Origin: Acorus gramineus
Lineage: Eukaryota; Streptophyta; Magnoliopsida; Acorales; Acoraceae
Direction of reading: 5' to 3'
NCBI GenBank assembly: GCA_030737835.1
Contig: CM060851.1
Coordinates: 8,199,154 to 8,263,153 of the forward strand
DNA length: 64,000 bases
Shown here: positions 35,646-47,300 of the stretch, piece by piece
Numbering within the stretch: the first letter of the stretch is position 1
Layout: each line of letters begins with the position of its first letter
Translations under genes and position numbers: made by a program
Notes under the pieces: model-generated
Told to the model about the DNA's origin: nothing
What the model saw: the letters and a program-made list of their open reading frames with translations, nothing else
Database searches by the model: none

Positions 35646-36619
35646 ATATGGCACATTCACCCATGGCGGCTTGATAGCCCAAGCTTCAGCCAGCTCCCTT
35701 TTGGATCCATCGCTGATTCAGATGATGTATATATTTTGTTAAAGTTTTTTCACTTATTAAAAATCGATCTATTTAATTCGATCTAGAACGATATAATTTT
35801 CATAAAGTATATGTCTAATTAAATGATATTTTTACTATTATTTAAAAGTTAAGACATGTAAGAATTGCGCATGGGATTGCACTTAGCAATGTAACTAACA
35901 TTATCCTAAAGATATTGATGCTTTATCAAGATAACGGAAGAAATAATGGTTTGGGAAAAGGATGGGTTTTTATAGTGGTAAAAGTGTCCAACGAATATTT
36001 TTCATCTGTTTATGTAATTTATTTATTTTTTAATTATTTTTTAACATATCATGTGATTTGGTAATATTATTTTCATTTTCACGCACACTATATGTGGGCG
36101 ATGTCTATGTATTAATATTTTTCAACTTTATTCATCACATAAATAAAAATTGAGAACATATAATTTTAAAGATAGGGGGTCGTGATCATACTAATCATAT
36201 TAAAAAAAATAACACTTTTATTATTAATATTAATATTAATATTATTATTAGCTAAGAGCATCTCCGACCATGTGATTTATAAGAATTCTTCAACTAAAAT
36301 TGTGAATGGGCTCCTTAAATGTGAGGACCTAAACAAATCACCAAACATAATTATAACTGTTTGGCACCTTCATTTCCTTGTTTGAATTAGGGATTTGATT
36401 TGTTTCTTCATTTTCAAAATCAATGCACATCAATTGTTCTACAAAATTCTTGTTTAGTTGGGCCAAGCACATTTATTTTCATTTCATGACTTAATCCTAA
36501 AGGATGGTAGTTCGTTGATGGGGAGCCGAAGTAGAGAAAGAGATGTAAGAGATAGCATTGTTGAATTTATGGGAAAAATGAGAAAATTCAGTTGGCATGA
36601 ATGCATGATCTAGTGAGAG

Positions 36620-37438
36620 TAGGCCTGTCAACGGGTCGGGTCCAGACCCGGACCCGATTACACGTGTAATATACCCGACCCGATTTGGACCCGACCCGAG
36701 TTGGACCCGAACAAACAAACGGGTCGGGTCGGGTCCCACCCCGCCCCGACCCGATAGACCCGTTGGACCTGACTGTTTTTTTTAATATATGTTAATATAT
36801 TTTTAAGACCATAGTATTAGTTGATACATAATTTTATTTCTTACTTAACTTATTTTTGTATCTACAAGTTCATAAATCATAATCATAACAAGCCTATAAA
36901 TCGATTTGTTTTGGACAATTAACTTATTAGCATTTGAATTTGTATGATTAATTAGTTTGTTGCATGATTTATGTTTATTATTTAGGTTAATATGTTAGTG
37001 TTTATTGTTTTGAATGTTGTTTAGGTTAATATTGTTTTGAATGTTGTTTATGTTAGTTATGTTTATTATTTAGATTAATATGTTTTTTATGTTAGTGATT
37101 ATTGTTTTGGATGTTGTTTAATAATTCATTTACTTCTTTTGAATTGTATAAAATTATATTCAAACATAGTCTCATTAACAATAATGTTTTATTAAAATTT
37201 CAAATAGAATGATAAGACAAACAAATACATGAGCTCTTCTCTCTTTTTTTTTTTTTTTACCCAACCATCCGGGTCGGGTCGGACCCGGACCCGACCCGGG
37301 TCCAACGGGTCCGGGTCCGGGTCCACATTTCTCCGGACCCGCCAGGTCCTGGGTTGGACCCGGACCCGCCGGGTCCTGTCACGGGTCGGGTCCGGGTCCA
37401 CCCCGACCCGACCCGGACCCGACCCGTTGACAGGCCTG
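36620..37438. mobile_element. Non-autonomous hAT element, intact ends
   Basis: An 819 bp element with nearly perfect inverted ends of about 23 bp containing AGGCCTGTCAACGGGTCGGG, flanked by an exact 8-bp duplication AGTGAGAG (36612-36619 and 37439-37446). The outer 150-190 bp on each side are dense arrays of GGGTC/GACCC words, and the 450 bp core is plain AT-rich sequence. The 8-bp target and YAGGCCTGTCAA end assign it to the hAT superfamily. There is no transposase frame; the long frames at 37192-37473 are read from the GGGTCC repeats and are not genes. Confidence 0.92.
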
Positions 37439-38804
37439 AGTGAGAGCACTGCACAGTGAAATGAATGGCACATCAGAGAATCAGATAACTCATCTTCTTT
37501 TGAAGATGATTTTTTTTTTTAATCTTTGTCAAAACCTTTTATTGTTAGTCCTACAAGTAACAGACTTTAAAAAGATGATGCACTGTGATTCACTTCACAT
37601 TTTCCTCCCTCCGTAATGCTGTGTCTCAAGAATCCCCCCCATACATGCCCTTTGCATACAACCTTTTTATGTACATTGGATAGTTTTGTATAGAATAGAT
37701 TTTCAAATTAATAATAAGGAAGTTTGATTTACACATGCTGCTATTGGACTGCTAAGAGATTGTCATTCTTTGTTAGATAACTCAAAATTTATACATGCTG
37801 TTTGAGAATTGAATTCTATGCTTGATTTACACACGTTGTTTGATTTACCAATTAACCAAGAGACTCCCATTCTTCGATCACAAAGATGAGAGATCCATCT
37901 CAGCTGTATTGGAAACCCTAGAAATTGAATTTGGCTTATTGGTTTATCGGTTCAGGTCCACACTGGTTCGGGCCACTATTAGATCTCTCCATTAAGCTTG
38001 TCAGTGGGTTAGGTCTAAACTTGGATCTAATTTAATTATAACATAAGTGATTCTTTTTACAACAAATTCCTTTATTAAAGGATAATTTTTTATATCTATT
38101 CTTTTTTTAAAAAAATAATTTTTCCTCTTTTAATAGTTTTTTAAATGTATGTTTTTTTCAATTTTGTTTGATATATGTTACTCTAGTTTCTCTTTTTTAT
38201 TTGAATGTTTTGTTTTAAACCTGATTATTATGTACTATAAGAAACATTTTTTTTATCGTTCAATTTTTTAATGTACATGTATTAAGGCCTATTTTATATA
38301 GTAGTCTATGGTCCCATGTAAACCAACTGATCTCCGGACTAAACTTAGTGTTCAGGTTTAATTTTCAAAACAAATTTTTTTTATTCCCCCTCTATGCCCT
38401 TTTTTTTTTCTCCATTTATACTTCACCCCAATAAGAGGCTTTATATTTATATAGCTATATTTATATTCAGATGATTATATAAGAACCATAGGAAAAATGT
38501 TTTAATCTCAATTTTCTTCCAAAAATGCCCATCCGTCGTATGACCGTTGTTAATAATAACACATATTAGATACTCCTGCGCCGGGCCGCCGGCTCAACTA
38601 GTCAGTCATTAAAAATGCATCAACAGCCGTTCGATCAGTGGACCTTCATATAGTGGAGACTCGAAACTTGTTATTTTCTCTATCATAATAATAAAATAAA
38701 TATCAGTTGTTGCATTTTATGATTTCAAAATTGAAATGGCATCCCTTTACCCGTATGACATGGAACATAAGACAAGAATAATGAAGAATAGATGAGAATA
38801 GCTA

Positions 38805-39215
38805 AAAAAAATTGTTTGTTTTGATAGAATAAACCCCGATAGTTATGTCTGGATAAGCTAAAATAAGGCCTGATAACTATTCTAAAGAAATTGTGGAATT
38901 GCTTATCAAGGCTTATCTATGCCAATGGATAAAAATACCCTTCTCTGTCATTTTAAAAAATTTATCTCACCTAACAGACTCACACATATTCCAAAAACTG
39001 TCACATCTATCAAATCAATCATATATCTCTCACACTATTCCCAGGGGGTATAATTATCATTTAAAAAATCATAAACTCTTATTCATCCTTTATCAACCAT
39101 TTATCATCACTTTATCCAAGGTGAACCAAACAATAAAAAAGTTATTTTTAAGTTTTCCAATAAGAATAACAAAAAAAACAACCAAACAAAAAGTTGCTTA
39201 TTTGGCCTGAATTGT
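38805..39215. mobile_element. MITE family 3, copy 2 (inverted)
   Basis: Reverse-complement relative of 25600-26010, sharing CCAATGGATAAAAATA, GTCACATCTATCAAATC, CTTTATCCAAGGTGAACCAA and CCAATAAGAATAACA. The ends read AATAAACCCCGATAG and CCAAACAAAAAGTTG. It has no coding content despite a 105-codon chance frame. Confidence 0.7.
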
Positions 39216-39734
39216 TATCTATCCCAGTATAGCTATCGGGAGATAATAACCTAATATCACATTCCATACGGAGGGTTAATGTATGCAACTATTTTTTTGT
39301 GATTTTTATATCTAAAATGTCTTCAAATTATAGATATAATCTTATAATTTTTTTTTTCATGAGGTAAAATCACTCTCCTCTTTTTTCTTGACTTTACTAA
39401 TGAGGTGGATAACATTTCTACAATCTATCCACATTTTTACAATCAACTATTAAACATGAATTTATTTTCAAAAAACTATTAAACATAAAGTTTTTTTTTA
39501 TGATAAGGTAAAAAGTTGAGTAAGATCCACCAGAGATGGGTACGGCATGTTTGATTGACAAGTAGGATTGAGATTCTGTGAATCATGAGATTCTAAATCC
39601 AGGTGGATGGGGATTGTGAATCATATCAACGTGTTTGCTAAGTAACATGATTCAAAAAATAAGATTGAGATTCTCAATCTCAATCATGTGTTTGATAATG
39701 CATGGATTACAATATAAAAAATATATATTTTAAA

Positions 39735-39788
39735 AAATATCATATATATATATATATATATTAGATGTATTATATATATATATATAAT
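39735..39788. repeat. AT microsatellite pair
   Basis: Two runs of alternating AT/TA (about 39743-39762 and 39771-39787) are separated by a short TAGATGTAT spacer. A short palindrome GATTGAGATTCTCAATC lies just upstream near 39664. This may be the core of an older MITE; no ends were established. Confidence 0.6.
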
Positions 39789-40213
39789 CCTACTCTCTCA
39801 ATCTCAATCTCACTTTTAAAATTTATCAAAACAACTTATTGATTGAAATTAAAATTTTCAATTCCAATCCACACACCTAATACATCTATTCAATCAGGAT
39901 AACAGGGAAGTCCGAAGGCCAATCCCGTCCTTATCAGGGAGATGTCAACCGTCTCTCCTTTCAACTAATACTATTAAACATAAAGTTGAACTTCAATTCA
40001 AACCCAAGAAAAACACACAAAAAGGAACTTGAAGTGGAGCCAGAAAAAGTGAGCTAACTGTAATGATGCCCAAGAGTGGACAGTGGACACATCCTTTCCA
40101 GTTTTGACAACCCATCCTACCCAAAAATATTATATAAAATAAATAAAAAATAAAAAGCACAAAAAAAAGTGTAAGAGAAGATTAATTATAATTAATTGTT
40201 ATTTATTTATAAG

Positions 40214-40466
40214 TTTTAAGTCCCACAAACCATCATATTTAGTGATCGATCCCTCCCTTCTTCGTATTTAGGTTTTAGTCCCCAGATTTAAATGATAGTT
40301 CCTTTTTAGTCCCTGAGAGGAACTATCCATAAATTATTTAATTTACTTTTTAATCCCTGTGAGGGACCTATCCATGAATTATCCTTTAAATCGAAGGACT
40401 AAAATCTAAATATGAAAAAAGAAAAAATCGATCACTAAATATGATGGTATGTGGAGACTTAAAATT
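40214..40466. mobile_element. Foldback MITE, about 250 bp
   Basis: The whole segment is a long imperfect palindrome: the left arm (TTTTAAGTCCCACAAACCAT, CATATTTAGTGATCGAT, TATTTAGGTTTTAGTCC) is repeated in reverse complement in the right arm. The arms are about 80-100 bp with a short AT-rich centre. A single-strand copy would form a strong hairpin, so it is a possible small-RNA source. It lies 0.9 kb upstream of the ABCB gene. Confidence 0.8.
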
Positions 40467-41394
40467 AAAAACCCCATAAAAGAGTGATACAGTGTAATCA
40501 TCACCACACTTGCAATCTTAAATTGCGCAGTCACCATTTCATCACCGTTGAATCACACGAGGAAAGAAGGGAGACATTAAAAAAAAAGTAAAAAAAAAAA
40601 AGAAAGATTACATGTCTGATATGTATGATAAAAAAAACAAAAGGAGAATGATGACATGATAAAGAATAAAGAGAATAAACAACATAAACCTTATGTTAGA
40701 GAGAATAAAGATAATTATACACACACACACTAGCATCCACACATGTTATTCTCCTTTTATATTAGGATTCAATAGGTATATCCCATCAATTTTTTTTCTT
40801 ATGTACATAATATTAAATTTAATTTAAAATCAGTTTGAGAATTAACTATTATCAAAAAAATTGAGTTTAAAAATGAGTTTGTAAAAAATTATCTAATCAC
40901 ATATTATGAAAAAAACTAATTTTTAATTATTTTTTATAAAAATATATTTACAGCTTATAATTAAATTGTAATTTATTTTTATTTATTTTAATTTTTTAAA
41001 AACTGAATTGAATAAACTCAAAAACTTTTCCAACCTATTTTGAGACTAATTTTAAATATTTGTAAATTCCTGATTGGATATTGATAAAGACTGTATTAGC
41101 ACTCAATCAATCCAATCTCTTTTCAATTCAGTGCCTTCCGCCACGTTTGACTGAGTCGTCAAATCGGTTCTGATTCGCTTCTCTAACTCACTCATTAAAA
41201 TATCCCCATTTTTTTTTAAAAAAAAAAAAACAGAGCAAAGACGAAACAATCAAAAGAGAGGAACAAAAAAAAAAAAAAAACCAACATTTCGAAAGAATCT
41301 CCAAAAACTGCAGATCAGAGTTTCCTCTTCTTCTTTAGAGTTTCAGATTTTGTGAATTAGGGTTTAATTAGGGTTTTTGGGGGGAGGAGGAGAG

Positions 41395-44300
41395 ATGATG
41401 ATATCGAGGGGGCTCTTCGGGTGGTCCCCCCCGCACATACAGCCGCTGACGCCGGTCTCGGAGGTCTCGGAGCCACCGGAGTCACCGTCGCCGTACTTGG
41501 ACGCCAACGCGGATGCGACGAGGGCGGCCGCGGCGGCGGCGGCGGAGGAGGAGGCGGAGATGGAGGAGGACGATGAGCAGGAGGACGCCGAGCCGCCGCC
41601 GGCTGCCGTGCCGTTCTCGAGGTTGTTCGCCTGCGCCGACCGGATCGACTGGGCGCTCATGGCCGTTGGAGCGGTGGCTGCGGCGGCGCATGGAGCGGCG
41701 CTCGTTGTTTACCTTAACTACTTCGGGAAGGTCGTCAACCTTCTCAGGTTGCACAGATTCGACGAGAAGGTGTTTGATGAGTTCAAGAAGGTGAGTGTGT
41801 CTCACTCGTTTTTTGTGGAAATTCCAGAGTTTTAATTGATCGATGTGGGTGTTGATTCTGAATTACACGGGGGAGTTTTTTCTGCTGCCCCAGAAATTTT
41901 CGATGTGTATTTGCTACAGTGGAGATAAGAAGATTTGATAATCTTTTTCACCATATATTTCCATTTTCTCCCAATTTATTGTGTTCAGTTGGGGAGCTGT
42001 TGTGGTCAGTTTAGATGTAATTGAATTCCCAAGTCATGGGAAGTTTGGTGTTTGGTGTGTATTTCTCTACTCTACTCGTTTGATTCTTTAAAACATGGTC
42101 TTTGTAGGCAAAAAATTGTTCTATGTAATTGGGAATGCTTGTTTAAATGTTTGTGTGTTCGTTGAATCCATAGCCTCTATTTTGAAGGTACTTTTGGGAT
42201 TCTTGCTGTCCTTTTTTTAATCATCTTCTACGCTTCAGAACTTCGAACTGAGTTATGTATGAATAGATAATTATTTGTTGATCTCAGGTTGCTATTGGAC
42301 TTGGTTCCTTCATTCATGAATAAGAGTAGTTCACTTGGGATAGAACATGGATACAGAAATGTAAACTAAAATTCTTCAATGTGTTTGCGGACATTTATGG
42401 TGCTTGTCATACAATCTAGATTGGGAGAAATAGGAAAGCCTCTGAAGATGAATCCAAACAAAGTACAATGGTAGGCTTTTTGTGGCGTTGGTTTTAATTG
42501 ATCAGAGCATTTTATGATGTAATTAAATAGGAAGTTTAGAGAAAGTGTGATATGTGATGTAGGTTACTGGTGGTGTGGGGGTTGTTACTTGATTGATTTC
42601 ATGGCTTCCATATGAGATTCTATATGAAGTTATCAACTTAGACTTATTTCTAATAATAAAAATATGGTTGTAATGCCCACCTTTTATTCTGAAATTGAGT
42701 ACATGTCTATGCTCTAATTATTAAGTAATTTGACGTCTATTCTAGAACACATTTAGCGTGGGTGATCTATCGAAGGCACTCTACATGAATTAACATAATT
42801 TTTGTTACAAGAAGCTGTATATCTTCTTTCCAGTATCTAGGAATTCTTCAGTCAGCCTTAGCTTCAGATGGACAATAATATGTCGATTTCATCATCCTAA
42901 TCAAGATTGGAGGCATAAGTGATATACTTTTGTTGTTTAGCTAATGAAGACATTTGACCTTTTAAATCAATTGATAAGGGACCATTGCTTGGAGAAATGG
43001 TAAAATATTCATGTTAACAGGATCCTGGGTTCGAGCCCTGAGAGTGGTTATTTTGTGTAAAAGATCATATCCTGTATCTCCCCTCCTAGCATCATGTTTT
43101 ATGCGGGAATCAATGAAATAGTTGGCATATGGTAAACATGACATGAACAATGTTTTAAATCTTGTTTTCGATAGCAGTGTCAGTTTTCTCGAACTGATGT
43201 GTGCCCTTCTTACTGATCATATGTCATTTGTGTCGATCAATATGGATCAGTTTTTTTTCTTCTGATTTGTTCTTGCATTAATAATGGAGGAAAATAGGAA
43301 AACATACATTTTAAAATTATATATTATGTACACTTATTGAGTTGATCAAGTTGAAACATTGGTGGTTATGAGTTTGTATAAGCTATAAGGTCTGATTTCA
43401 TGTCTCTAAGCTTTGTACTCGTATCATTTAGAAATTTACTTACTGAGTGTTTTAAGCACTAGTTTGAAGTAAAACACACTTCTAGCGGTTTTTGAACATG
43501 AAGTTTTGTATCTGATGTTCCTGTTTTTTTTCCCCTGTCATTGGACAAGTGGTTTTCTGCTAATTACCATTGTCTTAGACTTCTCTTTAAGTAATTGAAT
43601 ACATCATATTAGACCTTGTGGAACCCTTTTTTAATGAATGGTAGAAACCCTACCACCTGAATTCAATATGAGTAGAAAGGGGTACAGTTTTGAAACGGAA
43701 AACAAACGAGGCATTTCATTATAAGAGAATAAATGACCCTAGAAATTAAAACAAAAGAAACATAAAGAGTGGACCTTGATGAACTTCTGCTAATTTTCCT
43801 TTTTTCTCCTTGTAAAATGAGACTAATGGTATCAATACCTGTAATTATAGCTACCGGTTTCTTTTTATATCAATTTATTTTTAAATTTTCTATGAATTCC
43901 AGGTGCTCATATTCTTTTGTGATTGACTTTGTTTGCGCTTTTGCAGCACGCTTTGTACATTATCTATATTGCTTCAGGAGTTTTTGTGGCTGGATGGATA
44001 GGTAATATCATGCTGATGTTATTTCTTTTATATCATGCTATGCCAATTTTGTGAAGATAATCCATGTCTTCTAACTTGTGTGTTGATTTAATATGTTAAA
44101 TAGAGGTCTCATGCTGGATTCTTACTGGAGAGAGGCAGACTGCAGTCATCCGGTCAAAGTATGTCCAAGTACTACTAAACCAGGACATGAGTTTTTTTGA
44201 CACTTATGGGAACAACGGGGATATTGTGAGTCAAGTATTGAGCGATGTTCTACTCATTCAATCTGCTCTAAGTGAGAAAGTATGTTCCAGATTTATTAAT

Positions 44301-47300
44301 TGCTACATGCAGTGGAAAATTCTTATTTAGTACTCTTTGTGAATCTAATTAAATTTATATCCCATTGTGCTGTGGCTCACAGGTCGGGAACTACATCCAT
44401 AACATGGCTACATTTTTCGGTGGTCTTATTATTGGATTGATCAACTGCTGGCAGATTGCACTTCTAACTCTAGCCACTGGCCCTCTCATTGTTGCCGCAG
44501 GAGGTATATCAAATATATTTCTTCACAGACTTGCAGAAAACATCCAAGATGCATATGCTGAGGCAGCTAGCATAGCTGAGCAGGTGTCATTTCCTTCTTA
44601 GAACTTATTTCTGTTGCATTGTATTAGTTTCAGGATTCGATAAAATCACTCTGGTAACCATATATCATTTTTAAAGGTTTAAAGAATTTGCACATGTACT
44701 AGTGTATTGCATGATATTTTTGTTTCATAGACTGGTTTGGTATGGGAATGTCTTGCATACAGTGCAGTGAATGAACAGTTGAATCAATATAACAATGCAA
44801 ATTCTGATTCAACCATGTATCCAAAAGTTCAGATATTATCCAAACATATTAGAATCCAGTAATTTTTTTTTAATGTAGTTCAATGCTAGACAAAACCTGT
44901 AAATGTCTTTAGAGCTATCCTACAAAGCATGTTATGACCCTTCAAAGCAAAGTAAAATAAAACTGAAGTCAACAAACTATTGACTTCTTTGTTGATTAGT
45001 AATGAACTTCTCTTGATCTCGGAGGTCGAGCGAAGTGAATCAATTCAACTCCTAACTACCCTCGATCTAAGTGCCTCTTTCTTTTGTCATCACTTTGATT
45101 CTTCGCTGAACTCCACTAACTCGGGCACTTTGGTTTCATTCTTTGACATGGATCCCCACCCCAGACCTATTGTTTCTTCCAATATGTCCAACATCCTCAT
45201 TGTTCTTAGAAATACAGAGCACCACCAGCTTTGAGTCTCTCTGAAGCATCACAAGAGAGCTATAGTCAATGCACCGCCCACTTCAAAAAAGGAGGTTTCA
45301 AAAAATAAATAATAAGTAAATTAGAATTAAAAATTAAAAAAATCAATGCATTCCATGCATTCATTGGTGATGATTTTTAATTTAAGTTTCTTTTAGTTTT
45401 GTTGAACAAGTTAAAGAGGTGTGAATGTTCTGATAAAAGAGGTTGTAAAAATTAGCATGGAATTGAGTTGATATTTTCATCTTTGCAGGCCATCTGTTAC
45501 ATCAGGACTATGTATGCATTCACAAATGAGACATTGGCAAAATATTCTTATGCAACGTCACTTCAAGCGACACTGAGATATGGAATAATGATAAGTCTTG
45601 TACAAGGCCTTGGACTTGGATTTACATATGGACTTGCTATATGTTCATGTGCTTTGCAACTTTGGGTTGGAAGGTTCCTTGTTTCACGTGGAAAAGCCAA
45701 TGGTGGTGAAATTATAACAGCTATCTTTGCTGTGATCTTGAGTGGCCTGTAAGTATCCTCTTTTCCTTTCTCTTTTCCAATACTTTTACAATTCTATTGT
45801 GCTTGATGCAACATATATATTGTTTATAGGGGACTGAATCAAGCTGCAACTAACTTCTATTCCTTTGAGCAAGGGAGGATTGCCGCTTACAGACTATATG
45901 AGATGATAAGCCGTTCAACATCTGCTGTTAATCAAGACGGAAATACTTTACCCTCGGTGCAAGGAAACATCGAGTTTCGTAATGTTTATTTTAGCTACTT
46001 ATCTCGTCCAGAAATCCCAATTTTAAGTGGGTTTTTCTTGACAGTTCCTGCAAGAAAAACTGTAGCGCTTGTTGGAAGGAATGGCTCAGGCAAAAGCAGT
46101 ATAATCCCTCTTATGGAGCGCTTTTATGATCCTACATTAGGTATGATGATTGTTGTCTCTACCATTGGTATATAAACAAAAAGGTTCTTTTGTGTGTGTG
46201 TGTGTGTGTTATGATGTAAAGTTGAATCTTAAAGGATTTTTGCATGTTGTTTTTTTCCTGAGGGCAGGGGAAGTCCTCTTGGATGGAGAAAATATTAAAA
46301 GCTTGAAACTTGAGTGGTTAAGAAGCCAAATAGGACTGGTCACCCAGGAACCTGCCTTGCTGAGTTTAAGCATCAGGGAAAACATAGCTTATGGTCGTTC
46401 TGCAACTTTTGATCAGATTGAAGAGGCTGCCAAAACAGCTCATGCTCATACATTTATCAGTTCTCTCAATAAAGGATATGAAACACAGGTGGATGCATGG
46501 AAAACTTGAACTCTGGGAGCATTGCTTATTTTCTTGAGTTGGTATTTATTGCATGTATACATTTCAGGTGGGTAGGGCTGGTTTAGCACTGACTGAAGAA
46601 CAGAAGATAAAACTCTCCGTGGCTCGGGCAGTGCTTTCAAATCCGTCTATTCTTCTTCTTGATGAGGTCACAGGTGGCCTTGACTTTGTGGCAGAAAGGG
46701 CTGTCCAGCGGGCTCTTGATGTCCTTATGTTGGGGAGGTCCACTATAATAATTGCCAGGCGCCTTAGCCTTATTAGGAATGCAGATTATATAGCTGTGAT
46801 GGAAGAGGGTCAACTTGTGGAAATGGGTACGCATGATGAATTATTAATTCAGGATGCGCTATATGCTGAACTTCTTAGGTGTGAAGAAGCTGCAAAGCTT
46901 CCAAAGAGGTAAGTTGAGTGTGCAAGTTTGGCTGTCATGTATCTACAGCGATACGATATGTTAAGATGCTTTTGTTTATTTTGCTTGATATAATTTTGTG
47001 AACTAATCTGGAAAGGCTACTCTCTCTTGCATTCGCGTTATTTACATTGCTATTTATCTACACATCCCCATTTTTTGTGGAGTCCCTTTCTTGCCAATCC
47101 AAAGCTTTTGGGATTTTTTTTTTTGGTTGACTGAAACAAAGCTTTTGGGATTTTTTTTTTTTGGTTGACTGAAACAAAGTTTTTGGGAAATTGCCTATGT
47201 TTATTTTAATTTTGTAATTACTCTTGCAGTTGGAGATGTGTAAAAGCAATTTTTTTAGCTTCCTAGGATTAATTGCCAGAAGTATAGGTACCTGGAATCG

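Noticed and set aside
37192..37473. Repetitive Gly/Asp/Pro/Arg frames on both strands
   Set aside because: They are translations of the GGGTCC-type array at the end of the hAT element, not a protein gene or a coding repeat protein.
41482..41805. Arg-rich minus-strand frame opposite ABCB exon 1
   Set aside because: It is a shadow of the GC-rich Ala/Glu-coding N-terminus of the transporter.
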